Below are positions 1-10,224 of a DNA stretch of 33,274 bases, one piece after another; within the stretch, counting starts at the first letter, position 1; each line of letters begins with the position of its first letter. The position numbers were made by a program, and so were the translations under genes. The notes below the pieces were generated by a model that was given only the letters and a program-made list of their open reading frames with translations, was not told where the DNA came from and ran no database searches. The stretch is from positions 1 through 33,274 of the forward strand of contig JAUYET010000070.1 in assembly GCA_030691265.1 (NCBI GenBank), in the 5' to 3' direction. The stretch comes from Pseudomonadota bacterium (GTDB taxonomy: Bacteria > Pseudomonadota > Gammaproteobacteria > Burkholderiales > Thiobacillaceae).

Positions 1-146
1 CGGCCTGCTCTCTTGCTGTGTGGAAACTTACGACCCCGCGTTACCGCGACGCCGCTTCCTCATGCTACCGGGGCGTACGGACAACTCCCCAGGCGGGACT
101 TCAACCCGCTAGACTTACTGCTGTTACTGCGTACGGCCAGGCTCAC
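1..146 (-). mobile_element. Probable group II intron, 5' end only (partial at window edge)
   Basis: Read on the minus strand, the segment starts GTGAGCCTGGCCGTACGC and continues with a GGGTTGAAGTCCCGCC block. This resembles the GUGYG-like 5' end and domain I of bacterial group II introns. The rest would lie outside the window. The call rests on remembered resemblance; the first five bases deviate from GUGYG and no maturase is visible. No gene is seen between here and position 249. Confidence 0.4.
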
Positions 147-248
147 ATTGTTTTCTCAATTTAATTTTTAAGTAGCCACTGCACCTTTAACTTCGCATAG
201 CAATTTTCTGTTGGCATCACGCTTTCGTCCGTTACGGAGTACCGCATC

Positions 249-470
249 ATGCAAATCGCTACTGGAAAAGTTATCTCTGGCAAGGTGGTCGTTGACGGGC
301 TCCCCCTCAGCGAGGGTGAGGTCGTTACCGTGCTGTCTTATGAATCAGAGGACATGGTATTGCTGTCCCAGGAAGAGGAGGCGAGCTTGCTTGAAGCTAT
401 TGCTGAAGCAGATCGCGGCGAGACGATTCCTGCATCGGAACTGCTCGCGCGCCTTGGTCGCACTTATTGA
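249..470 (+). CDS. Antitoxin of a ParE-type toxin-antitoxin pair
   Basis: This 73-residue acidic protein precedes, and overlaps by four bases, a RelE/ParE-like toxin gene. That is the standard antitoxin-first order. The N-terminal half looks beta-rich (residues 1-35). The C-terminal half is an acidic helix with EEEASLLEAIAEADRGE followed by a short ELLARL helix, as expected of a toxin-clamping tail. The start is supported by GGAG nine bases upstream of the ATG. I do not recognise a named family. It should bind the toxin and repress its own operon, but that is inferred from position and composition only. Confidence 0.7.
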   Translation: MQIATGKVISGKVVVDGLPLSEGEVVTVLSYESEDMVLLSQEEEASLLEAIAEADRGETIPASELLARLGRTY

Positions 471-772
471 CTGTGGCGCTACAGACACGGGTCACGCTTC
501 GCGCTGCCTCTCAAATCGAGAAGGCGGATAGCTGGTGGTTGGGTAATCGCCCAAGCGCCCCCAATGCGCTGCGTAATGACCTTGCCGCAGCGCTTGACCT
601 GCTTGTTCGTCACCCCAACGTGGGTACAGAAGTAGCCAGCACAAAAGTGGTAGGCGTCCGTCGCCTGCATCTTGGACGCATTCGTTACCACATTTACTAC
701 CGTGTCAAAGAGAGTGAACTTGTCGTACTTGCCTTCTGGCATTCCAGCCGGGGCTCAAGCCCCGTGCTTTGA
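467..772 (+). CDS. ParE/RelE-superfamily toxin
   Basis: The 101-residue basic protein matches the ParE/RelE plasmid-stabilisation fold. It has an N-terminal helix pair (AASQIEKADSWWLGNRPSAP), a central helix ending LLVRHPNVGTE, and the strand signature VRRLHLGRIRYHIYYRV followed by ELVVLAFWHSSRG. ParE toxins inhibit gyrase and RelE toxins cut mRNA on ribosomes; which applies cannot be told from sequence. The start is a TTG at 467 overlapping the antitoxin stop (TTGA), indicating translational coupling; a GTG at 473 is the alternative. The length is normal and nothing appears broken. Confidence 0.8.
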   Translation: MTVALQTRVTLRAASQIEKADSWWLGNRPSAPNALRNDLAAALDLLVRHPNVGTEVASTKVVGVRRLHLGRIRYHIYYRVKESELVVLAFWHSSRGSSPVL

Positions 773-824
773 GGATATGGTCAAGCCCATTTCACTTTCC
801 TGAATACAAAGAAATCGTCCCCTC

Positions 825-1421
825 ATGACCCTCCCCGGAACCCTCTCCAGCCTGATCGACGCCCTGCGCGTCCTCCCCGGCGTCGGCCCCAAATCGGCTG
901 CGCGCATGGCTTATCACCTGCTGCAACGCGACCGCCACGGCGCGGCGCGGCTGTCCGCTTGCCTGCTCGCCGCGCTCGACCAGTTGCATCACTGTCAGCG
1001 CTGCAATAATTTCAGCGAAGAGCCGGTGTGCGAAATCTGCGCCAGTCCGCGCCGCGATGCGCGCCAGCTCTGCGTGGTGGAAATGCCGGCCGATCTGAAT
1101 CGGCTGGAAGAAACCCAGGCTTACAAGGGCCTGTATTTCGTGTTGATGGGCCGTTTGAGCCCGCTCGACGGCATCGGTCCGAAGGAAATCGGTCTGGAAC
1201 GGCTGATCGAACGCGCCCGCGACGGCGTCACCGAAGAGGTCATCCTGGCCACCAACTTCACCGCCGAGGGCGAGGCCACCGCGCATTACGCCGGCGAACT
1301 CCTGAAAGCGCGCGGTCTCGCGGTCAGCCGTATCGCACGCGGCTTGCCGGCCGGCGGCGAACTGGAACACGTCGATGGCATGACCATCGCGCAGGCGCTG
1401 CTGGATCGGCGCGCAGTCTGA
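825..1421 (+). CDS. recR: Recombination mediator protein RecR
   Basis: RecR acts with RecF/RecO to load RecA at single-stranded gaps. At 198 residues it has the usual length. A helix-hairpin-helix with [15 protein letters not shown] lies at residues 17-31. A four-cysteine zinc site (C57, C60, C69, C72) follows, then a TOPRIM domain with LCVVEMPAD near residue 82 and the C-terminal [16 protein letters not shown] motif near 172. In many proteobacteria recR follows dnaX and ybaB; here the upstream neighbour is a TA pair, so the usual context is lost or was never present. The HDOD gene begins 15 bases downstream, suggesting co-transcription. Confidence 0.97.
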   Translation: MTLPGTLSSLIDALRVLPGVGPKSAARMAYHLLQRDRHGAARLSACLLAALDQLHHCQRCNNFSEEPVCEICASPRRDARQLCVVEMPADLNRLEETQAYKGLYFVLMGRLSPLDGIGPKEIGLERLIERARDGVTEEVILATNFTAEGEATAHYAGELLKARGLAVSRIARGLPAGGELEHVDGMTIAQALLDRRAV

Positions 1422-1436
1422 TCCTGGAAAGAAAGC

Positions 1437-4366
<2,930 letters not shown>

Positions 4367-4384
4367 ATCCCGCCGCGTAGCCAG

Positions 4385-4460
4385 GTAGGTTGGGCAAAGC
4401 GAAGCGTGCCCAACATTGCAACGGTGGTTTGTTGGGCACGCTTCGCTTTGCCCAACCTAC
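4385..4460. repeat. Paired REP (BIME), GTAGGTTGGGC type
   Basis: Two perfectly inverted 30-nt arms (4385-4414 and 4431-4460) are separated by 16 nt. Each arm begins, read outside-in, with GTAG followed by a hairpin GTTGGGCA / TGCCCAAC with an AAGCGAAGCG loop. A GTAG tag plus hairpin is the layout of REPs recognised by REP-associated tyrosine transposases (RAYT). It lies between purB and the GAF gene and could attenuate transcription. Confidence 0.85.
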
Positions 4461-4498
4461 GGCGCCGAGCAGACCAAGCGCCGGATTCGGGAGGTGTG

Positions 4499-5242
4499 AT
4501 GTCCAGGCTCGATCTACATCAGCAAAAACTGCGTGAACTCGCCACTTTTGAAGTCACCGGCCAGTTTGAAGACAGCCTCAACCGCCTGACCTGCATCGCC
4601 GGCGAATTGCTGGCGGCGCGCCGGGTTTCGCTGATGCTGCTCGACATCGCGCCCGGCAAGGGCGCCTGTCTCAAACTTGCAGCCCTGTATGGCGAGCTGC
4701 CCGAGGCCGCGTGGAAAGAAGAGCCGGCCGCAGGGCAAGGCATCGCCGGCCAGGTTCTGGCCAGCGGCGTCAGCATCCGCGTCGCCAGCATCGGCCGCTC
4801 AAGCTGGAAACAACAGGCGCGCCATGGCGATGAAGTCGGCGGTTTTCTCGCCTGCCCGGTGCTCCTCGCCGGCCGCCCGGCCGGGGTGCTCAACGTCAGC
4901 CAGCCGATCGATCGTCCCCGTTTTTCCAGCGCCGACCAGGCCAACGCCGAACTCGCCGCCCTGTTGATCGGCCGCGCCATCCAGGTCGGCCGGCTCGACC
5001 GCATGCTCGATTCCCGCTTCGCCCAGATGGCGTTCACGCTGGAAGGTGCAACCGATGCCGTTTCGGTGATCGCCCTCTCCGCGCATGACCCGGACAAGGT
5101 CGCCAAAATGCTCGCGCGCGGTTTCTATCGCGAGTTGCGCCACTGCGGCTTCACGCCCAACCAGGTCATCCACGCCGCCGGCGAAATCATTTCCGAACTG
5201 ACCCGCAGCCTGAACCGGCACAAGAAACGGATCGGCGGGTAG
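4499..5242 (+). CDS. GAF-domain protein
   Basis: The 247-residue soluble protein has a GAF domain over roughly residues 15-165 (RLTCIAGELLAARRVSLMLLD, then GQGIAGQVLASG and FLACPVLLAGRPAGVLNVSQ). A helical tail of about 75 residues follows, with GFTPNQVIHAAGEIISELTRSL and no recognised domain. GAF domains sense small ligands or redox/light cofactors; no output domain is visible, so it may act through a partner. The ATG at 4499 has a strong GGGAGG four bases upstream. The open frame continues upstream through the BIME, but that stretch is repeat DNA and not coding. Confidence 0.85.
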   Translation: MSRLDLHQQKLRELATFEVTGQFEDSLNRLTCIAGELLAARRVSLMLLDIAPGKGACLKLAALYGELPEAAWKEEPAAGQGIAGQVLASGVSIRVASIGRSSWKQQARHGDEVGGFLACPVLLAGRPAGVLNVSQPIDRPRFSSADQANAELAALLIGRAIQVGRLDRMLDSRFAQMAFTLEGATDAVSVIALSAHDPDKVAKMLARGFYRELRHCGFTPNQVIHAAGEIISELTRSLNRHKKRIGG

Positions 5243-5253
5243 GGATAAACAAG

Positions 5254-5283
5254 GTAGGGCGGAAAAGCGAAGCGCCTTCCGCC
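5254..5283 (+). repeat. Single REP unit
   Basis: GTAG is followed by a hairpin GGCGGAA / TTCCGCC around an AAGCGAAGCG-containing loop, the same loop as in the 4385-4460 pair. No inverted partner follows, so this is a solitary REP. It lies 11 bases after the GAF gene stop. Confidence 0.65.
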
Positions 5284-5468
5284 AATTGTGCGCGGTGCAT
5301 CCGGCACGCATGGAAACGGGGTCGGACACGATATTTCGAATACATCAACACGCGGAGACAGATGGGCTACCGTCACTTCGTGCCATGCGAGTTCCCAGAA
5401 AGCACCGCTAAAACACTGCCTGGATCAGGAAATCTGAACCTCTCTTGCCAAGCGCCGCCAAAGAAATC

Positions 5469-5489
5469 AGACTAGTCTCCTGACTAGTC
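5469..5489. promoter_or_regulatory. Twin GACTAGTC palindromes, probable TA autoregulatory operator
   Basis: Two copies of the perfect palindrome GACTAGTC (5470-5477 and 5482-5489) sit 12 bp apart, ending 14 bp before the antitoxin ATG. The first extends to a 10-bp palindrome. Paired palindromes on nearly the same DNA face fit the cooperative repression seen with Phd/YefM antitoxins. The role is inferred. Confidence 0.65.
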
Positions 5490-5503
5490 TATTGAGATGC
5501 ACC

Positions 5504-5761
5504 ATGCAAACCTGGCCCGTACAAGACGCGAAAGCGCGATTTAGTGAATTCCTTGAGGCCTGCATTGCCGAAGGCCCCCAGATGGTGACCAAGCGCGGCG
5601 CCGAAGCTGCCGTGCTCGTACCTGTAGCGGATTGGCGCAGATTGCAGGCTTCCGCGAGACCCTCCTTGAAACAACTCCTTTTGTCCGATGCTGGGCGGGG
5701 TGATCTTGTCTTGCCTGCGCGGGGTCAAGCGCGTCGGCGCAATGTGCAAGAAATGGAATGA
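5504..5761 (+). CDS. Phd/YefM-family antitoxin
   Basis: The 85-residue protein has the Phd/YefM N-terminal DNA-binding domain: WPVQDAKARFSEFLEACIAEGPQMVTKRGAEAAVLVPVADWRRL. A short disordered tail normally wraps the toxin; here it ends in a basic, Arg-rich stretch. The ATG at 5504 gives the canonical beginning; an upstream TTG at 5492 would only add four residues and would start in the operator region. It should neutralise the PIN toxin encoded three bases downstream and repress the pair through the two palindromes just upstream. Confidence 0.9.
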   Translation: MQTWPVQDAKARFSEFLEACIAEGPQMVTKRGAEAAVLVPVADWRRLQASARPSLKQLLLSDAGRGDLVLPARGQARRRNVQEME

Positions 5762-5764
5762 ACC

Positions 5765-6178
5765 ATGTATTTGCTCGACACCAACGTCATATCGGAATTG
5801 CGCAGACAAAAACCCCATGGTGCTGTCGTTGCCTGGATCGAGGCTGCGGAAGATAAGGATCTTTACGTTTCGGCGGTGACATTGGGTGAAATTCAAGCCG
5901 GAATAGAAATAACCCGCGAGCAAGATCCAGATAAAGCCTTGCAGATAGAACAGTGGCTGAATCTTGTGGGCATGACGTACAACGTTTTGGCTATGGATGG
6001 CGAGGTTTTCAGAGCCTGGGCAAGGCTGATGCACAGAACATCAGAAACGCTTTATGAAGACGCAATGATTGCAGCAACAGCACAAGTCAATAAATTGACG
6101 GTCGTTACTCGTAATATCACGGACTTTCAGAATCTTGGCGTCAAGCTGCTCAACCAATTTGATACAAACACTGATTAA
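5765..6178 (+). CDS. PIN-domain (VapC/FitB-type) toxin ribonuclease
   Basis: The 137-residue PIN-domain protein begins MYLLDTNVISELRR, typical of VapC/FitB toxins. The metal-binding acidic residues are present: D5, E42 (TLGEIQAG), D99 (YEDAMIAATA) and D120 (NITDF). Such toxins are Mg-dependent RNases that usually cut tRNA or rRNA. The ATG lies three bases after the antitoxin stop, so both are one operon. The combination of a Phd-type antitoxin with a PIN toxin is common. Length is normal and the gene looks intact. Confidence 0.93.
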   Translation: MYLLDTNVISELRRQKPHGAVVAWIEAAEDKDLYVSAVTLGEIQAGIEITREQDPDKALQIEQWLNLVGMTYNVLAMDGEVFRAWARLMHRTSETLYEDAMIAATAQVNKLTVVTRNITDFQNLGVKLLNQFDTNTD

Positions 6179-6248
6179 TCGAGGCCTTATTGGCATTGAC
6201 GCTTGGGGAAATGCTTGCATCGAAATAGGTGCGACGGGCTCTCATGGA

Positions 6249-6302
6249 AAAAGGGCAAGGTACATTTTTTCTCTTGCGAGTTAATTTGAGCCTGGCCCCT
6301 TT
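6249..6302. repeat. Degenerate inverted pair of the GGGGCCAGG repeat family
   Basis: AAAGGGCAAGGTACATTTTT at 6250-6269 and, inverted, TTAATTTGAGCCTGGCCCCT just before 6302 are both diverged copies of AAAGGGGCCAGGGTCACATT found at 8491 and 8676. The stretch 6179-6360 holds no gene. I found no attC-like boxes in it, although one would be expected after the last cassette of the minus-strand block. Confidence 0.45.
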
Positions 6303-6360
6303 AGTGCGATCATAAGAAGTGTAAGCCTAGCGCCATTGTTTCATATTCATACAATCAGGC

Positions 6361-6693
6361 TTAGAAGCAGATATGGGATTTTGTGATTTCCCATTTAACG
6401 CCTCGCCTGTCAGTTCCCTCTTGACCCATGACAGTGAGGAACGGCCAACTTAACTCAATAAAGCTCGCTTGATCTTTGTCCCAGAATATAACCACGTATG
6501 TTGCGAGACTGTTGTAATCGAGTGAGCCTGTCGTGCGAATTAATTCAGTGCCTTTGATGATGGTCGCCTCAACTTGGTAATTCTTTGACCATCCAGCTTC
6601 AGTGCGATACTTTGCGCATACGCTCATCTTTTCGGAGGCATGAGCAACAAACGTTATGAAAAACAGTAGCATGGCAAAAGTTATGTGTTTCAT
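6361..6693 (-). CDS. Small secreted protein of unknown function
   Basis: The 110-residue product starts with a clear signal peptide (MKHITFAMLLFFITFVAHAS), so it should be exported. The mature part has no family I recognise; it contains two cysteines (VCAKYR near the start and HICF at the end) that could form a disulfide. The chosen ATG (6691-6693) overlaps the stop of the upstream HEPN gene as ATGA, indicating coupled translation. A longer reading frame exists but runs inside the neighbour. Base composition is AT-richer than the housekeeping genes, suggesting acquisition with its partner. Confidence 0.7.
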   Translation of the reverse strand: MKHITFAMLLFFITFVAHASEKMSVCAKYRTEAGWSKNYQVEATIIKGTELIRTTGSLDYNSLATYVVIFWDKDQASFIELSWPFLTVMGQEGTDRRGVKWEITKSHICF

Positions 6694-7748
6694 GCGACAC
6701 CTAAGCGTTCCTTTAACGAGTAACGATATGCCATAAATGACCCCCACGATGATTCTCCATGAAAAAGCATATCTTGTATAACAGACTTAGCATAACCTTG
6801 TATTTCTTTAAATAGTTGCTTGCGTGCTCTTGGGTCAGGTATTAATTCGTGTAAAAATTTTCCTTGATGTACAATCAGGGTTCTTAGGCCTGATTGTATG
6901 TCATTATCGTTTTTCTTGGATGTTAGTTCCTTGAAGCGTTCTATCAAGCGGTAATAATCTGTTTTGTCTTTGGCAAAGTGGCAGATTATTTCGCTTTTCA
7001 GTTCTTTCCAGGTTTTATATTTGTCTGGACTTCCAAGAAACTCCAATAAAGTCATTGCTCTTACGAATTTTGTTGTTTCATTTGATGCGTACATTACGTC
7101 TGAAAAAAGCAAAAGCGCATGTGAGGCAATGGCAAACAACTCGCCTGACTCTGGATTTGGCAATTCAACCTGTAAAAAGCCATCAACTTGCAAACCCAAT
7201 CCTTTAACTATGACTGTGCTTTCGACCGCACCGCCAGATATTAAATGTGAGGCATATCTAGAAGAATTGTAAATTAAAGCACCGAGAAACTGCCCTGAGC
7301 CATCCCATGAACCCGCCAAACCGGGCAGCGTATCAGGAAGATCAAACCTACAGCAACTGAAGCGAATTACATTTAATGCCTTTTCGGCCTTTGACGAAAG
7401 AGACTGTATTATTTCAATGTCGCCATCGTGGTCCAACTCACCAAATGTAGCCCAGTCAATATCGGTCGTAAAAACAATTAGCGGATTAGATTCTAGAACT
7501 TCAATGGAAAGACCGGCTATTGCAGATTTAGCCCTTCTAAGGTTTTTTCCTTCTAATTTAATCAACTCACTGTCAACACGGCAATCATCAAGACTAAGAG
7601 GCGGGATGGGATTCAACGCAAGCACATCGAACTCTCCAGCCGGAAAGAAATAGTACGAGCCGATCTTAAACGGCAAATCAAATACCAGCCGCGTTATGGG
7701 CAGTATTGCGACCGTTTTATTTGCAAACGCTTGAGGCAAACGGAACAT
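6690..7748 (-). CDS. HEPN (Apea-like) domain protein, unknown function
   Basis: The 352-residue protein has a C-terminal HEPN-like region. It contains FVRAMTLLEFL near residue 229 and SGLRTLIVHQGKFLHEL with the Rx4H motif (R289, H294), matching the LRxxIVHxG pattern of Apea-like HEPN domains. HEPN proteins are often RNases in defence or TA systems. The N-terminal 200 residues are not recognised. The start is the ATG at 7746-7748; a TTG 18 bases upstream lies in the attC-like site. The gene is clearly AT-richer than its surroundings and starts about 13 bp after an attC-like boundary, consistent with an integron cassette. It is coupled to a small secreted protein downstream. The HEPN assignment is by motif only. 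Confidence 0.7.
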   Translation of the reverse strand: MFRLPQAFANKTVAILPITRLVFDLPFKIGSYYFFPAGEFDVLALNPIPPLSLDDCRVDSELIKLEGKNLRRAKSAIAGLSIEVLESNPLIVFTTDIDWATFGELDHDGDIEIIQSLSSKAEKALNVIRFSCCRFDLPDTLPGLAGSWDGSGQFLGALIYNSSRYASHLISGGAVESTVIVKGLGLQVDGFLQVELPNPESGELFAIASHALLLFSDVMYASNETTKFVRAMTLLEFLGSPDKYKTWKELKSEIICHFAKDKTDYYRLIERFKELTSKKNDNDIQSGLRTLIVHQGKFLHELIPDPRARKQLFKEIQGYAKSVIQDMLFHGESSWGSFMAYRYSLKERLGVA

Positions 7749-7760
7749 GGTGTGTTTTAC

Positions 7761-7861
7761 GCCCAACGCCTAAGCTAGCCGCGGATTTGCCGTGACGAAG
7801 CGAAAACAAATACGTCGACATGTCGCGACATGTAAGGCGATATCAGTTCTTGCCGTTGGAT
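7761..7861 (-). other. Degenerate attC-like site
   Basis: On the minus strand, ATCCAAC (RYYYAAC) at 7855-7861 and TTAGGCGTTGGGC ending at 7761 (GTTRRRY box) bracket about 100 bp between the adhesin-like gene and the HEPN gene. The right-hand side looks like a genuine attC end, but the left and right arms do not pair convincingly. The left box lies inside the 3' end of the preceding gene. It may be an eroded or fused cassette junction. Confidence 0.4.
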
Positions 7862-8241
7862 CGACGTAGGAATTCGAGCGTTTTAAAGTTGCCGCCGGTT
7901 GCAGGCTTCCATGCGGGTTCAGTGGAGAGCGAGTCACTTGCGGCACCGTCGGTATAAACAAATTGAATTTCGTGAATGCGAAAGAGGATTGTGTCGGTCT
8001 CATATTCTTCAGCCATGAGCATTTCCTTTACTGATTTACCGTTTCGCCTATCAGTTCCTGGCGGGATAAGTACGTATCTGACGCGCGCAAGGACAAGTGA
8101 GCCATTTCGTTTGATAGATGTGAGGTCTACATATGTTGTGCTGCTGCCGAATTTATTAACAGCAGCCCATTCTGGTTCTTTTGCATTCACTAGTTGAGGG
8201 AAGGTTAGTAGCAACATTAGTGCGGTTAGAAGATGTTTCAT
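7843..8241 (-). CDS. Secreted protein resembling surface-adhesin protein E
   Basis: The 132-residue protein has a signal peptide (MKHLLTALMLLLTFPQLVNA). Its mature domain begins with AAVNKFGSSTTYVDLTSIKRNGSLVLARVRYV, the repeating pattern of the surface-adhesin protein E / outer-membrane lipoprotein-like family: a tyrosine-valine-aspartate strand followed by a basic loop. No lipobox is visible, so it is likely periplasmic or surface-released. It begins 22 bp after the GTTGGGC box of a well-formed attC, the usual position for a cassette gene. It is probably expressed from a distant cassette promoter, since I see no strong promoter in front of it. Confidence 0.65.
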   Translation of the reverse strand: MKHLLTALMLLLTFPQLVNAKEPEWAAVNKFGSSTTYVDLTSIKRNGSLVLARVRYVLIPPGTDRRNGKSVKEMLMAEEYETDTILFRIHEIQFVYTDGAASDSLSTEPAWKPATGGNFKTLEFLRRSNGKN

Positions 8242-8263
8242 TTATGTGGTTCAGGTTCAGAGT

Positions 8264-8354
8264 GCCCAACGTTTAGGGTAAGGGGCCGGCGCGCAAGCGC
8301 TGGCAAAGACCAAAGCCCGCATTTCGCCGGTCCCGCTTGACCCGCCTGTTGGAC
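8264..8354 (-). other. Integron attC recombination site
   Basis: Read on the minus strand, GTCCAAC (RYYYAAC) and GTTGGGC (GTTRRRY) bound 91 bp of imperfect palindrome. Plus-strand 8276-8291 pairs with 8325-8343 in four blocks (GGGT, AAG, GGG, CCGGCG). Exactly three unpaired bases, all on the right arm, remain: T8331, G8335 and G8339. Extrahelical T and G bases on one strand are the hallmark of folded attC substrates of IntI. The cut point would be G/TTGGGC at 8269/8270, 28 bp before the adhesin-like gene. No integrase gene is present in the window. Confidence 0.8.
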
Positions 8355-8408
8355 GAAGCCGCTACGCGGAGGAATCGCGAGCCGCCGCTGCACGAATTAT
8401 TCTGCACG

Positions 8409-8440
8409 ATCACCGCCTTACTCCGTGAGGCGGTGATTTT
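8409..8440 (+). terminator. Intrinsic-terminator-like hairpin
   Basis: ATCACCGCCT and AGGCGGTGAT form a perfect 10-bp stem around TACTCCGTG, followed by TTT. No plus-strand gene ends just before it, so it may be the remnant of a lost gene. Confidence 0.5.
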
Positions 8441-8490
8441 GCCTAATTTCGTGAGGACACGTCAGCATGATCGCCCCAACTTCCGTAATC

Positions 8491-8696
8491 AAAGGGGCCA
8501 GGGTCACATTATTTCCGGGAACCGCGCGGCCGGAGTTCCGTTGAGTTACAGGGAACGAGCGTTTTATAGCTCAGCGTGGAAATGGGGTCAGACACCATAA
8601 CGGCATTCCTAGCTAATTCGAGCCTGACCAAAATTGGAAATGGGGTCAGACACCATAACGGCATTCCTAAATTTTAAAGGGGCCAGGGTCACATTA
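8491..8696 (+). repeat. Nested direct repeats of the GGGGTCAG / GGGGCCAGGGTCAC families
   Basis: A 35-nt unit (core ATGGGGTCAGACACCATAAC) occurs identically at 8577-8611 and 8635-8669. A 21-nt unit (core AAAGGGGCCAGGGTCACATT) occurs at 8491-8511 and 8676-8696, bracketing the first pair. Similar tags recur at 6281-6302 (inverted), 29814 and 32649. In my memory of betaproteobacterial genomes such tags border RAYT transposase genes, but none is present here. The rest of 8355-8929 holds no gene. Confidence 0.7.
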
Positions 8697-8929
8697 ATTT
8701 TCATATTCACGTTTCACACAGCGACCCAACGTTTCTATCACATCAAAATTGAGGCGAGGAACCGCACGCTACCCCGCGCCTCACACCCGGTCAACGTCTA
8801 AGCCTTTGAAATAAAAGCGACTATTACTTTAGACATAAGCGTTCAAGCCAGGAATCCCACCCCAAACTTCGCCAGGCCGTCACACCGTCGCCTTACAATG
8901 GCGCGGTTTTTCACCTCTTCGCCGTCGCC

Positions 8930-10159
8930 ATGCCCGTCAATCTCTCTGCCCCCGATCCCGCCAGCCTGCGTCCCGTTCCCGGTGTCGAACTCGGCATCGC
9001 CTCCGCCGGCATCAAGACGCCCGGTCGCCGCGATGTGCTGGTCATCACGCTGCCGGCTGACTCGGAAGTGGTCGGCGTGTTTACCCAGAACCGCTTCTGC
9101 GCCGCGCCGGTCACCGTCTGCAAGGAACATCTGCATGCTGAATCCGGCATCCGCGCCCTGGTCATCAACACCGGCAACGCCAACGCCGGTACCGGCGAAG
9201 ATGGCTTGCGGCGGGCGCGCGAAACCTGCGTCGCCGTGGCGGAAAACCTGAACATCAAACCGGAACAGGTGCTGCCGTTTTCCACCGGCGTAATTCTGGA
9301 ACCGCTGCCGCACGACAAGATCATCGCCGCAGTACCCGCCGCCCTGGCCGACCTGAAGCCCGGCAACTGGGCCGCCGCCGCCGAAGCGATCATGACCACC
9401 GACATCGTGTCGAAAGCCACCTCGCGCAAGGCCAGCCTGGACGGCGTCGAATTCACCGTCACCGGCATCGCCAAGGGCTCCGGCATGATTCACCCGAACA
9501 TGGCGACCATGCTGTCCTTCGTCGCCACCGATGCGCCGGTGTCGTGCGAAGCGCTGGAAGCCATGCTGCGCCACGCGGTGAACAAATCGTTCAACTGCAT
9601 CAGCGTCGATGGCGATACCTCGACCAACGATTCCTGCATCCTGATCGCCACCGGTTCAACTTCCGCGCCGGTGATCATGGACTCGGGCGATTCCCGCTTC
9701 GACTCGCTGCAAGCCGTGGTCACCGAAGTCATGATCCAGCTCGCCCAGGCCATCGTGCGCGATGGCGAAGGTGCGACCAAGTTCATGGAAATCCGCGTCG
9801 AAGGCGGCAAGGACGAGGCCGAATGCAAGCAGGTCGCCTACGCCATAGCGCGTTCGCCGCTGGTGAAAACCGCGTTCTTCGCGTCCGATCCCAACCTCGG
9901 CCGCATCCTCGCCGCCATCGGCTATGCCGGCATCGATGATCTCGACGTGAATCGTCTCCGCCTCTGGCTGGGCAATGTGCTGGTCGCGGAGAACGGCGGC
10001 CGCGCGGCGTCGTACCAGGAAGTGGAAGGCGCGCGTGTGATGGCCGCGCCGGAAATCGCGGTGCGCGTCGATCTGGCGCGCGGCAACACCGTCGCCACCG
10101 TGTGGACCTGCGATTTCTCCTACGACTACGTCAAGATCAACGCCGAATACCGGAGCTGA
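8930..10159 (+). CDS. argJ: Bifunctional ornithine acetyltransferase / N-acetylglutamate synthase ArgJ
   Basis: ArgJ transfers acetyl from N-acetylornithine to glutamate, recycling the acetyl group in arginine synthesis; bifunctional forms also use acetyl-CoA. The 409-residue protein has the autoprocessing motif [14 protein letters not shown], with cleavage expected between A192 and T193 to give two subunits, T193 being the nucleophile. Conserved [14 protein letters not shown] (near 76) and [11 protein letters not shown] also fit. The ATG at 8930 gives the normal N-terminus. The last 66 coding bases plus the next two recur perfectly at 11717-11784. The gene itself is intact. Confidence 0.97.
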   Translation: MPVNLSAPDPASLRPVPGVELGIASAGIKTPGRRDVLVITLPADSEVVGVFTQNRFCAAPVTVCKEHLHAESGIRALVINTGNANAGTGEDGLRRARETCVAVAENLNIKPEQVLPFSTGVILEPLPHDKIIAAVPAALADLKPGNWAAAAEAIMTTDIVSKATSRKASLDGVEFTVTGIAKGSGMIHPNMATMLSFVATDAPVSCEALEAMLRHAVNKSFNCISVDGDTSTNDSCILIATGSTSAPVIMDSGDSRFDSLQAVVTEVMIQLAQAIVRDGEGATKFMEIRVEGGKDEAECKQVAYAIARSPLVKTAFFASDPNLGRILAAIGYAGIDDLDVNRLRLWLGNVLVAENGGRAASYQEVEGARVMAAPEIAVRVDLARGNTVATVWTCDFSYDYVKINAEYRS

Positions 10160-10161
10160 GC
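10094..10161 (+). repeat. 68-bp direct repeat, copy 1 (3' end of argJ)
   Basis: Positions 10094-10161 are identical to 11717-11784 across all 68 bases, and the match stops abruptly at both ends. This copy encodes the last 21 residues and stop of ArgJ. Confidence 0.97.
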
Positions 10162-10170
10162 GCCCATCAG

Positions 10171-10212
10171 AAACAAAAAAGCCGCCGGCTCACACCGGCG
10201 GCTTTTTTGTTT
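10171..10212. terminator. Bidirectional intrinsic terminator
   Basis: A perfect 18-bp inverted repeat (10171-10188 with 10195-10212, core GCCGCCGG / CCGGCGGC flanked by A6 and T6 runs, loop CTCACA) lies between the convergent argJ and PEP-CTERM genes. It can end transcription from both sides. Confidence 0.95.
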
Positions 10213-10224
10213 GAAGCGTAAAAA

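Noticed and set aside
4406-4498. N-terminal extension of the GAF protein
   Set aside because: The extension is encoded by a palindromic REP, while the ATG at 4499 has a strong ribosome-binding site.
8337-8600. 87-codon plus-strand frame between the attC and argJ
   Set aside because: It runs through the attC arm, a terminator hairpin and repeat copies, with no coding signature.
8724-8730. ACCCAAC, a possible further attC end box
   Set aside because: No partner GTTRRRY box with pairing arms exists at a suitable distance.
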